Below, one piece after another: positions 54,601-64,000 of a DNA stretch of 64,000 nucleotides. The translations under genes were made by a program, and so were the position numbers. Every line of letters starts with the position of its first letter. Position 1 is the stretch's first letter. The notes under the pieces are model-generated. The model worked only from the letters and a program-made list of their open reading frames with translations, made no database searches and was not told the DNA's origin. Source of the stretch: Rhizopus sp. PT2906 (Eukaryota; Mucoromycota; Mucoromycetes; Mucorales; Rhizopodaceae); assembly GCA_025529335.1 (NCBI GenBank), contig JAMYHX010000011.1, positions 1 through 64,000 of the forward strand, read 5' to 3'.

Positions 54601-56027
54601 CTCCTATATAACTAAAACTTCTCCTATGTAGCTCTTCTGAAACTCCAATGCCACCAAATTCATCCTCACCAGCCTCAACTGCTTCAAGGCCACAAAGTCA
54701 TGATGGCCCCTCATCGAGTGATAATCCACAGCCTTCTAGCTCATCTTCAAGCACAATATCTGCTTCACCTAACTGTCATCATACTGGCTCAGGAACAGAT
54801 GGCAATAACACAGGAGGCTCAAACCAAGATGGAACACAGCATCCTTGTTCTAGTTGTGCCTGTGATCATGGGGCACCAAACCAACCTGGTAAATCCAGTG
54901 GATCTTCTTCATCCAGTAGCAGCAGTAGCAGCAGCAGCAGTAGCAGCAGCAGCAGTAGTAGCTCAGGGAAAAATGGAGGATCAAGTAGCAGTTCATCAAG
55001 TAGCAGTAGCAGTAGTGGAAGTGGGTCAAGAGGATCATCCAGTTCGTCAAGTAGTGCGACAAGTAGCTGCGATGAAAATGGCGTTTGTAGTAGTTCAGCT
55101 AGTAGTAGTAGCAGCAGCAGTGGGTCCAATGATCATTCTAGCAGCAGTAGCAGTAGCAGTAGTAGCAGCGGTGGTGGAAGCAGCAGCAGTAGTTCATCAA
55201 GTAGCAGTAGCGGTGGAGGCGGCAGTAGTAGTAGCAGCAGCAGCTCATCAAGCAGTAGTGGAGGAGGTGGTAATGGCAACTCCAGTAATAATGAAAAATA
55301 CTGTGATGATAATACAACACAGCCAGCTAATCCTTCTGGTAATAATCAACCCAGCAATAATCCGCCTGCCAACGATCCACCCACCAACAATCCACCCACC
55401 AACAATCCGCCTGCCAACAATCCGCCTGCCAACAATCCGCCTGCCAACGATCCACCCACCAACAGTCCACCCACCAACAGTCCACCCACCAACAGTCCAC
55501 CCACCAACAGCCCTCCCACCAACAGCCCTCCCACCAACAGTCCTCCCACCAATATTTCACCCGCAAACGATCCTCCCGCTAGCAATCCTCCTGTTAACAG
55601 CCCTCCCGGTAACAATCAACCCAGCAATACTACGCCTGCTAATGATCCTCCTGCTAACAATCCACCAGCACTCAAAGCGGCTGCCATCAAACCACCAATA
55701 GTCAAAGCACCTGACAGCAACCCACTAACAGTCAATACACCTGTAACAATCAAAACGCCGACAACAGTCAAAGCGCCTGCAAGTGATCGACCTAATTCCT
55801 ATGGAAATCGAGCAAAGAAAGGCAGAGGCAACCAAATTCGTGGATTCAATGCTTCCAATTTCTCAGCTATTAGCAACAGCAGTGAAGAGAAGATTGTGAT
55901 TGGAGAAGATGGTACAGAGACGCGTATCCAAACCAATCAAACAGAAACGCGTACGAATAAGATGAACGATGGGCCTTGGATGCATCCGCATGAGAAAAGA
56001 AGCTTAGAATACCATTACTTAATTTAA
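51668..56027 (+). CDS. giant mucin-like secreted protein with several repeat arrays
   Basis: Three exons (51668-52007, 52061-54575, 54632-56027) close to 1416 residues. A signal peptide (MHRKIPIVFAFCAYMLLGAK) precedes a short folded part. From about residue 120 comes an aspartate run with Glu, then a His/Trp/Gly-rich stretch (HKGGHGNHGHHEECKHW). The remainder is Ser/Thr/Pro-rich and should be heavily O-glycosylated. It has two copies of a Cys module (VCSGMGGTTV...NPTNGSK-x-C), roughly twenty octapeptides GQPSSPPP with three PTDPRFPP interruptions (53740-54270), polyserine (54900-55260) and P-P-(T/A)-N-(N/S/D) repeats (55340-55680). No GPI signal or TM helix ends the protein. Function is not known; surface or wall protein is inferred. 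Confidence 0.8.
53740..54270 (+). repeat. 24-base tandem repeat coding for GQPSSPPP
   Basis: Roughly twenty units of CCATCTTCTCCTCCACCTGG and variants lie in frame inside the mucin-like gene. Three units are replaced by a 42-base version with CCCACAGATCCCAGGTTTCC (PTDPRF). The three longer units are nearly identical, pointing to recent duplication of blocks. Confidence 0.9.
54900..55680 (+). repeat. polyserine and PPTN repeats in mucin-like gene
   Basis: AGC/AGT/TCA serine runs (54900-55260), broken by GGG and GSG, are followed by about twenty 15-base units CCACCCACCAACAGT and variants (55340-55680), each coding P-P-T/A-N-N/S/D. These are coding microsatellites and minisatellites. Confidence 0.85.
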
Positions 56028-56160
56028 TAATAGACTCATCAAAAATAGACTCTCTCAAAAAAAGTTATACCACTTTAATTTATTTAATTGCATAATAACT
56101 AGAAGGCTAATGAATAAAAAACAATGCATTGTACGCTTTATACTTACCGGGGCGTTAAGA

Positions 56161-56570
56161 AATTCACTGCCCATAACGGCAGTGCATTAAATCCAGGGGC
56201 ACCATTAGTCTTTTGACAAACACATCATCCAGCCTGTTTAAATCTCTAGGATTGTGAGGAAGGAGAAAAGGGCCAATTTCAAATAATCTATAGACTTTGG
56301 TATAAACCAAGTCCATTGCGAAAACATTCGCATGGTGCCCTATTGAAGTTATTATTTTCATATTCAGAAGTTGCTTTTCTGGGTATAATATCGAGTATAT
56401 AATAAATAATGCTATTATCTCCAACTAAAATTCCAAATACTGGTGTTTCTTCGGGAAAGTCCTTTTTCAACCTCAAGTCGACTTCATCCTTCATCAGATT
56501 TCCTTGTTTGGTGAGGTCGGGGTGATATGTTTGGCCATCTGGAGCAATACTTGAGTTTTTTGAATTTCCA
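56161..56570 (-). pseudogene. degenerate coding relic of an unnamed fungal repeat family
   Basis: On the minus strand three overlapping open pieces in different frames read as one damaged protein: PLHLEIQKTQVLLQMAKHI; then DLRLKKDFPEETPVFGILVG; then SIGHHANVFAMDLVYTKVYR with LFEIGPFLLPHNPRDLNRLD. The pattern (G-I-x-V...Y-x-M-D-L...Y-R-L-x-E-x-G-x-F-x-x-P) is familiar to me from multi-copy proteins in Mucorales genomes, but I cannot give a function. Frameshifts near 56400 and 56490 show that it is not intact. Confidence 0.4.
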
Positions 56571-56677
56571 AGTGCAAGGGTTGTTGCTCATGCCCTTTGT
56601 ATACTACTTTTAGTTTCCCATCCGAGATTCTTCTTCGAGCTCCCCTTCTTTCTTTACTTCCTTCTGACTTTTCATCA

Positions 56678-56681
<4 letters not shown>

Positions 56682-56736
<55 letters not shown>
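56682..56736. repeat. 55-base T tract
   Basis: An uninterrupted run of 55 T is followed by one C and ten A (56738-56747). The A run can pair with the T run. It could be the poly(A) tail footprint of a retroposed minus-strand transcript, because it abuts the minus-strand relic on its upstream side only; equally it may be a simple slippage tract. Confidence 0.8.
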
Positions 56737-56778
56737 CAAAAAAAAAAGCAAATCATTCAGAAAACACGGTTTTATTTA

Positions 56779-57171
56779 GGTGCGCACTACGCGCACGAGG
56801 AAATCCACGAGTGGGTTAGTGTTACAAGCGCTACCTGTGATGTCGTTAACAAACCTTTTTAATGTGTAGCATAAAGTTAAACTTTGTTCAGAGAACAGAT
56901 ATCTTTTCATGTTCCTTGGCGTAGAATAAGATTTCAAAAAGAAAGAGATAAAATGTGGTTATTACTGTATTTTAATTTTATGTTGTCAGTTTGATCAATA
57001 AAGAACCAACATCATTCAAGAGTAATATCAAAGAATATCCCACTGGACAGTCTTAGGTTAGGTAGACACTTTAGTAATGTAAAGTTGTATAGTAATGCTA
57101 CAACTATTGCCCAAGAAGGCACCCGTAGCATTAGCTTTCTCGTGGATTTCCTCGTGCCCGTAGTGCCCACC
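56779..57171. mobile_element. MITE with about 50-base terminal inverted repeats and TA flanks
   Basis: The left end reads GGTGCGCACTACGCGCACGA, continuing GGAAATCCACGAG. The reverse complement of the right end reads GGTGGGCACTACGGGCACGA, continuing GGAAATCCACGAG. Similarity goes on more weakly for another 20-25 bases (GTTAGTGTTAC versus GCTAATGCTAC). Both ends are flanked by TA (56777-56778 and 57172-57173), as expected for target-site duplication by a Tc1/mariner-type transposase. At 393 bases without a coding frame it fits a non-autonomous miniature element. It ends 74 bases before the next gene's ATG and so lies in that promoter or leader. Confidence 0.8.
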
Positions 57172-57245
57172 TAAATGCATTATAATAGATGTAGGTAGTC
57201 GGTCTTTAAACATTACACTTTCTTTCTTCATTTTGCTTAACCACA

Positions 57246-58641
57246 ATGGATGTACAATCAACGCCAGAGGAACAGACAAATAAAGCGGCAACAATAACAG
57301 ACAACAATGATGCAATCATTGATGAGCAAAATGATAAAGTAGAAGAAAATACTCAAAACGAGCCATCAACGGAAACTGTTGAAAATCAATCAGTAGAATC
57401 AGAAACAAATGAGAGTAAAGAAGACATTTTGGAAAGAAAACTTAAAGAATTACAGAGCCTACTTAAACATGTCCGAAAGAAACAAGGCATTTTTCCGAGT
57501 TCTTTTAGAAAAAGAAAAGCAGAAAAAGAGATTCAAGCAAAAAGACCTAAATTAGATATATCCTTGATCAATGACAAAGAAAAGTTGATGCATAGACTAA
57601 AATCATACTCATACTTGTATCATCATAAACCACGTCCGTTGTCTGCTTTAGAATGTGCACAGCATGGTTGGGTTAATTCACACAAGATAGTTGATAAAGA
57701 CCCCTTTCTTGCCATTCTTCACTGTATAGAATGTACTAGTGATATGTACGTGATAGATATTGAACCTGGACGCTATGATAATACACAAGGTAAAATACGA
57801 TACAAAGCATATATTGGTATATTTGACATATCATTCTGTAAAGTTGGTAATATAGAGAAAAAATATAAAGAAGGACTCTTTAATTGGCATACAGAAGACT
57901 GTGTTTGGAGAAAAGAGTGCTCTTCAGGTAAATTAAATTGAAGAACATAGAGCTAATACTAATACACTCTCCTTTTGATAGATGATCTTTATTCATTTCC
58001 ATTAATTACCTTATCTGAAGGAGTCAACAGATTCAAACATGAAGGAAAGATGATATCCACTTATCAGCATGTACCACATGTCTCCAATGAACTTGTAACT
58101 ATTTAAGCATTATATCAATTGATAATGACTAATCATGTTAAAAACGGTATAGGAACATGCTACTCTGAGGAAGATTCAGTATGTTATTAGGGACGCAGAA
58201 GGATTATCGGATGAAGATGATATTAAAGACGATATTACGAATGCTTATTTGCTTGCATTATTTGGATGGCAGCATATAAGTCCACAAATACCTGGTGTTC
58301 AATGTTCTCTATGTTTTGCTCGTAGCCAATTCCACATAGATCAACAAACATTTGACGCGTTCAATGAACATCGTGTGTATTGCCCTTGGAGAAATAGTCA
58401 GATAGCGCGAGCACTACCACCAAAGAAACATTATGAAACTAAAACCCTAAGTGGAATCGAATGGATGACCCAAGTTGTTCACATAGAATATGCTTTACTT
58501 GTAAGACGTCATCATTTAGGTTTCCATAACCAACATATAAAAGATGAAGTGTATAAAAAGATCAAGAAAGAGATTGCTCAATCATACAAACTATTGGATG
58601 AAACTATGCCAAGGATAAAGCAGATAGAAACAATAGAATAA
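57246..58641 (+). CDS. C3HC zinc-finger protein, ZC3HC1/NIPA (Rsm1) family
   Basis: Three exons (57246-57927, 57982-58094, 58153-58641) give 427 residues. An acidic, Glu/Asn-rich N-terminus is followed by a basic helix (LRKRKAEKEI-like). The first BIR-like C3HC module comes next: SALECAQHGWVN, ILHCIECTSDMYVID and NWHTEDCVWRKEC. The second, Rsm1-type module holds LFGWQHISPQIPGVQCSLCF and FNEHRVYCPWRN, with the C-x2-C...H-x3-C zinc ligands. Animal NIPA/ZC3HC1 and yeast Pml39 sit at the nuclear pore basket, and S. pombe Rsm1 acts in mRNA export. Role by family inference. The start is 74 bases from a MITE. Confidence 0.88.
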
Positions 58642-58753
58642 ACAATTTAGCATAACTTACTGCCTTTCCGTGTTACACGTGATTTAAACACTTGTACTAA
58701 TTCCGACATTTTCTCCCCCTTTGTTTTCCCTTTTTTTCACACATATATTCACT

Positions 58754-61700
58754 ATGTGTCCTTCACCGTCCCTCAGTGAATATTTATCATCCACACAAAG
58801 TAGAGATGTTGTTGAATCTGAGCCAACTAAAAACCTTACAGCAATCAAGCAAGAGGTATTGAAAAAGCAGCTTTGTTAAAGATATTCATATACAAAAGAC
58901 TGAACCTCTTAAAGCTGGAAACTTTATTAACAAGACTAGACAAAGAGATAAAACTAAAAGCTGGTGTTGAAAACATGTTGGAAGTCTATGTAAAAGACAA
59001 GAAGCGTACGAAAGAACTAGAAACACAATTGGAAGAATGTAATGAAGCTATTAACAAGACAACAAAGGCAATAGAAAACATACGTCGAAATGCAGGTAAT
59101 TTTATAGTTCTATTCTTGATATTCAAGTATAACACAACTCTGATAATAAAGGAAACAATATTGTTGAAATCGCAAAGATACTCAAAGCGCATAAATTTGT
59201 TGGACATGGGTTTTCTATTACGCCATCTAGCTTAGAACAAACACGCTCCAGACTGAAATCACTCTCTGCTAGTAAACAAAAGATACCACAGGAACATGTC
59301 TCCTTCCCTGATGATGGTAACCTCCCTTTACCATGTTTCCCTCTTTTACTTATATGTATTAGATGCTTGGTCTTTAGACAAGAAGCTAGATCATATCATA
59401 CACACTCTTCAAATAGATGAATGGAAGGCTGGTAATAAATCTGGAAATACGATAAAAGATTCAAAAATGGAAAAACTTGAAACTTTAATTAGAATATTGA
59501 AAAATACAACAGATCTTAGCGCATATTGTTCGAAAGGAAAGTTGATTGCTTGGTGAGTGCTGAGTGTACTACATAAGAGTCTGTCTTTGACGCATTCAAC
59601 CTTAGTCTGAGGCAATGTATTGTCAGTCCGATAAAAGAGATACGAATCATGGGTCTACGAGCATTACGTCTGTTAGTCGAAGGATCAGATGATATAAAAC
59701 TTATGATGGATTACCAGATAGATATATTTAGCATGAGGTATGAACAAAAACAAAAAAAGAAAGCGAGTGTATACTAATTGTGTGTAATAAAAAGAGCGCT
59801 GGCTAGAGATCAAGAAGAACATGAACTAGAAAGGGAACAAACATTAAAACTTATCAGATCATTTGTTGAATACAATGGTGTTAAGCATGTCAAGCAGGGA
59901 ATCGTACGAGCTGTAGTAGCAATAGCAGAACAACAAGACTCTAAATTAAGAAACATTGCGCTTGAGACACTAGCAGAGTTGGGTAAGTATAGCCAGATTG
60001 CGATGAAAAACTCTAACTGACACACTTTGCATAGCCATCCTAGATATTGAACTTACAGTAAAAGCCGGCGGATTAAGAGTTATAATGCAAGCACTGATTG
60101 ACGGACAGTCAAGTATATCTGAAATATTGATACAATCTGTTCTCTATGTCCTTGATACCCCAGATAAGCGATGCTATTTAAGACCAGGCGTTGAACTGGA
60201 GACAATCATTGCACCATTTACTGATCCAGGCAAAGGAGCTAATTATGAAGAAAGGTTGAAAAACAGTGCAAAGATGGTTACGACCTTAGTCAAGAGCTGG
60301 GCTGGTTTATTTTACATGAGTGCGAATAATATGAGAGCGGCAAGATCTGTGGTGCAAGCATTAAGGATGCCTGTTCCCGAAACTCAGGTAAACAGCAAGA
60401 ACTGATTGTTATAGCAGCAGTTTGACTTACACATACGTAGAAACTAGTATTGGACATGTTTTTTGATATTTTTAGAGTCAAACTACCAAAGAACCACGAT
60501 GGATTTCTTTCGGGAAGGCAGCATACTATCCAACTTAATCCAACTACAAGCCATGAATCACCCAAGACACCATCACGAGGACCAACGTCAGTCTTGAACA
60601 GCATGGTCATGACCAATTTATTAACAGCTGGTGGCATCAGTTCTGACGCCTATGTTCGTTGCACTCAAAATACTGGAGCAACCTCAGCAAGCAATTCAGA
60701 AAGATTAAAGATGTTAGATCACCATTTAAGCATTATTATTATTATATTTATTGAATCCGACATATTAATGGCACTTGTGGATATGGTCAAATCTGATGAT
60801 ATTTATCTCTCGCGTAAAGCAACTTTATTAATTGGAGAAATCCTTCAGCTATCAACTCGTCTTTTACCTATTCTCATGGCCATTCAAGTACAATCACTTC
60901 CCAAACTATTCACACTTGCATCCAATTTTGAAGACGAACAAGTAAGACACAATGCCACCACTGCACTTGCTCATATCGACCGATTGACTCGTGCACGTAC
61001 GCGGTACACCAATGCACATACACTAAACAAGGAAAGTGAACAATTGAGCAATTCTTCAATACGTACACAAGAAAAGGTACATGAAGTGAAGCTGAAGATA
61101 GGATTCGCTATTGACGATGCTCACTTTCGTCAACTGTTGATGGATACGCAAGTGCTTGCGACAAATGACTATACGAAATGGAACTGGGAGAGTGTGACAG
61201 AACTGTTACAGGGACCACTGTTAAACCCGCGTCGTTTAGATGAAGCAATGCGCAGTAAGAAGTTTATTAAACGACTATTAGGCTTTTATCGACCTTTCAA
61301 GCATCAATTCTCTGATATTAACGCGACAAAGGGCACAATTACTAAATATGTAAAAACGGGTTGTACTCTACTGTCAACTTTGCTAAGCAACCCGGATGGA
61401 GTGCGATATTTGGGTGAAAGTAAACTATTAGGTGACATTGCCGAAGCATTTCATGAACTGGATCCCTTAAAGACGAACGGACAGTCAGAAGTTGAACCTA
61501 TTTTTTCAAAGGAAAGGATGGAAAGTACGTTGACCTGTGGTTATTTTGCTTTACTGGGAACATTTTCCAAATACAAGGAAGGTGTTCGTATTTTGGAAAA
61601 GTTCAAAATATTCAATTGCTTTTATCAAATATCCGAGCTCAAAAATAGAACTGATCTAAAAGTGGCAATGATCACCAATTTAGATTACAATCTGGACGGC

Positions 61701-62297
61701 CATCCTCGCGTGTTATTATCAAAGATTATGACTTCTGGATATAATCCGATTCGACTGTTTGCTACACAACATATTGGCATGATTATGCGGCAATCCGAAG
61801 CAGAACACAATGATTGGGTCATTCGACTGTTAGTGACTCAATTATATGATACTCACATGGACGTCTGTCAGACAGCTGTCAATCTTCTGGACGAAGCTTG
61901 TGAAAACCAAGCTAATTTGGAGCTTTTGGTCAAATATAGGCCCAGTCTTGGTCATCTGGGTGAGATCGGCAACCCATTGTTACTACGGTTCTTGTCGACT
62001 TCAACAGGTTTTCGATACTTGAATAAGCTCGGCTACGTACAAAAGGAAATGGATGAATGGTTTGAGGTAAAAAAAAAATTATGATTCAAAAGTTTCATTA
62101 TGTTCAACTCGTATTTATTTAGAGAGGCAATCAAAACTACGTGACACAATTAGAGCTTTCGCTGGCGAGAGCGCTAGTAAACTCTCCAGACAAGAAGGCT
62201 GTGAATCCATTTGAAGAAAGAGTGGACACTGAAAACGATTTTGAAACAATGTAAGAGATTAAAGAAAAGAGAGATCATATAATTGATATTTACCTGC

Positions 62298-62331
<34 letters not shown>

Positions 62332-63347
62332 AGGCAACCTGGCGATGGCTTGACACCACCTCATTTTTACGGCGAACTAACAAAAACAGAAGAAGGATGT
62401 GACTTACTGAGGCAAAAGGGACATTTTAAACTATTTGCGGATTATGTTCGAAAATGTTCGTCAGAAAAAGTCATTTCAAACGAATCTTTGAGTCAATTGA
62501 AGGCTGTCTTGTGGGCTTTAGGAAATATCGGTGCAACTAAAAACGGGTTACCGTTTCTGGAAGAAGAAGATATTGTAAAGGATATTGTGAATTTAGCAGA
62601 GAATAGTGAGATACTTTCACTGAAAGGGTAAAATTGATTGTAATACATGTAGTAAAGAGTCACTGATAAATATTATAGAACATGTTATTTTGTCCTTGGT
62701 TTAATTGCAAAGACACAACAAGGTGTAGAGTTACTAGGAGAAATAGGATGGGAAAGTGTTGTATCCGCTAATGGAGACCCTGAAGGACTTTGTGTACCAC
62801 TGAATCTACACAAGTTTTTAACTGTAAATAATCGCCTATTGTTCTTTTATGCTTTAAATTAACAATAGCCCCCTTTTAGATTCAAAATTGGAAATACAAG
62901 CCAGCACTGTCATCTCCGCCTCAGTTGCCTCGATCAGCAACCCTGGATTCAATAGGAGCAAATATTCTGAAGCATATTGGGGATATGAGCAATCATATTT
63001 TAGCAAATGAAGCATTCAAAAACTTGGCCAAACTAAAACAAACACATCCAGAATCATTTAAACGGGTTGACTTGTATTATTCAGTATGTCAATTACTAGG
63101 CAGTTACCATTTTAGATCTCCTGTACGCAAATATGTCTTGGATATATTTGACATGCGCTTCACCAGCGAATTATTGAAGACATTAGATGACATATCAACA
63201 CATACAAAGACAGCGAATTCCATACCATTTACAATGCAGCCCTCTTCAGCATCCTCTTTAAATTCTATTACCACCACTCATACTGTTAATATACCTCAAG
63301 AAAAATTAGAGCCAAAGGTCAAAAAAGTTGGCTTTCATGTAAAATAA
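58754..63347 (+). CDS. AVO3: TORC2 subunit Rictor/Avo3 (Ste20/Tsc11)
   Basis: Twelve exons (58754-58855, 58915-59095, 59152-59316, 59363-59552, 59606-59737, 59795-59982, 60035-60387, 60441-62066, 62123-62250, 62334-62627, 62679-62823, 62880-63347) close exactly to 1323 residues. The N-terminus has an HR1-like coiled region (LDKEIKLKAGVENMLEVY). The Rictor armadillo core includes EIRIMGLRALRLLVEG, KQGIVRAVVAIAEQQDSKLR, DILMALVDMVKSDD and SRKATLLIGEILQL. The later conserved part holds ELTKTEEGCDLLRQKGH, LKAVLWALGNIGATKNG, YFVLGLIAKTQQG and the domain V helix SNHILANEAFKNLAKLK. Fungal TORC2 controls actin polarity and membrane stress responses. Intron 9 contains a 29-base A tract before its acceptor. 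Confidence 0.93.
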
Positions 63348-63529
63348 AATGGAGTTTAAATTTCATGACACATCCTGCGAACATCAGTATCAAACAATTT
63401 CCCTCGTTTCTTATTGGACGATGAAGCATCTCTCCTTCTCTCGCTTATTTGCTTGCTTATAATAAAGATATAATTATTATCTATTCCTCTTTTTTTTTCT
63501 CTTTTTCTTTATTTATAAAATAGAAAAAA

Positions 63530-64000
63530 ATGACTGAAGTCTGTCCTATGTCACCTGCTTCTTCCATTGCTAGCAGAAGAAGATATCGGTTTGCAACTGA
63601 GGTAGTCACAGTTGATAGTCCAGATGATCCGCATAATGCTGCTTCCGTTCCAATCTACCAAACAGCCACATTCAAACAGAAAGGTGCCAATGCAACTGGA
63701 GAATACGATTATTCTCGTAGCGGTAATCCCACTCGTACTCATGTTGGTAAATATCATTTCCATATATGTATATCTTCATCACAAGAAACTAACTGCTTTC
63801 TAGAAAACCATTTAGCAAAGATAATGGGTGCCGAACGTGCCTTGGTAGTGACAAGCGGTATGGGCGCATTAGATGTCATTACCCGTATTGTTCGAGCAGG
63901 CGAAGAAATCATTGCTGGTGATGACCTCTACGGTGGCACCAATCGACTTTTAAGCTTCTTAAACAAGAGTCAAAACATAAAGACACATCATATCGATACT
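63530..64000 (+). CDS. STR3: cystathionine beta-lyase, 5' part (cut by window end)
   Basis: Exon 1 (63530-63746) and the beginning of exon 2 (63804 onward) are visible. The sequence has SVPIYQTATFKQKG, YDYSRSGNPTRTHVE across the splice, and VVTSGMGALDVITRI and GDDLYGGTNRLL, all typical of the PLP-dependent Cys/Met metabolism family. The N-terminal RFATEVVTVDSPDDPHNAAS is closest to cystathionine beta-lyases, which split cystathionine into homocysteine, pyruvate and ammonia. The PLP lysine lies beyond the window. Together with Met6 it supplies methionine. Cystathionine gamma-lyase or gamma-synthase cannot be excluded without the rest. Confidence 0.85.
   Translation, partial: MTEVCPMSPASSIASRRRYRFATEVVTVDSPDDPHNAASVPIYQTATFKQKGANATGEYDYSRSGNPTRTHVGKYHFHICISSSQETNCFLENHLAKIMGAERALVVTSGMGALDVITRIVRAGEEIIAGDDLYGGTNRLLSFLNKSQNIKTHHIDT

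Noticed and set aside
56597..56779. Plus-strand frame with a polyphenylalanine run
   Set aside because: Simply the translation of the 55-base T tract.
1..64000. tRNA or rRNA genes
   Set aside because: I looked for the T-loop GGTTCGAATCC-type box and paired stems and found none convincing; a tRNAscan-SE run would settle it.

Overview
The window is fungal nuclear DNA, most probably from a Mucoromycota (Mucorales-like) species. It is AT-rich, and nearly every gene carries short GT-AG introns of about 40-110 bases. The gene set includes fungal-type proteins such as a Trk potassium transporter, sterol C-22 desaturase (CYP61/ERG5), a Kre9/Knh1-like secreted protein, Met6 and a TORC2 Rictor/Avo3 subunit. 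No rRNA, tRNA or CRISPR array was recognised. Exon borders below were worked out by hand from GT/AG signals, reading-phase closure and family similarity. Almost all models close exactly in frame.

Layout. 1-2.0 kb: gene-poor, with a dead Tc1/mariner relic. 2.0-24.8 kb: a dense block holding an SMP/PH lipid-transfer protein (Nvj2-like), a small membrane protein, Trk K+ transporter, PPR protein, PP2A B55 subunit, CDK10-like kinase, Q-rich nuclear protein, proteasome alpha-7, Smr-domain protein, Ser/Thr-rich membrane protein, FG nucleoporin and an RlmN-type radical-SAM methyltransferase. These are followed by an island of transposon wreckage at 20.2-22.0 kb (MULE-like, then Fanzor/TnpB-like), a small unknown gene and a monocarboxylate-type MFS transporter. 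24.8-35.2 kb: gene-poor, with threonine aldolase, a broken Crypton-like tyrosine recombinase and an orphan frame. 35.2-51 kb: dense again, with a Kre9-like secreted protein, DUF2470 protein, Rgd2-like RhoGAP, Met6, ERG5, a mini-gene resembling IF1, MIX17, V-ATPase subunit C and a calponin-homology/kinase/zinc-finger fusion. 51.7-56.0 kb: one 1416-residue mucin-like secreted protein full of repeats. 56.0-57.2 kb: a degenerate family relic, a 55-base T tract and a MITE. 57.2-64 kb: a ZC3HC1/NIPA zinc-finger protein, the Rictor/Avo3 homologue and the start of cystathionine beta-lyase, cut by the window end.

The genes are mostly independent housekeeping loci. Loose themes are sulfur amino-acid metabolism (Met6, cystathionine beta-lyase), nuclear pore (FG nucleoporin, ZC3HC1), membrane/ion homeostasis (Trk, V-ATPase, ERG5, Nvj2) and polarity/growth signalling (Rgd2, TORC2, CH-kinase). 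The most notable items are the eukaryotic RlmN homologue, the CH-domain kinase fusion, the Fanzor-like and Crypton-like relics, the giant repeat-rich secreted protein, and a TA-flanked MITE directly upstream of the ZC3HC1 gene.
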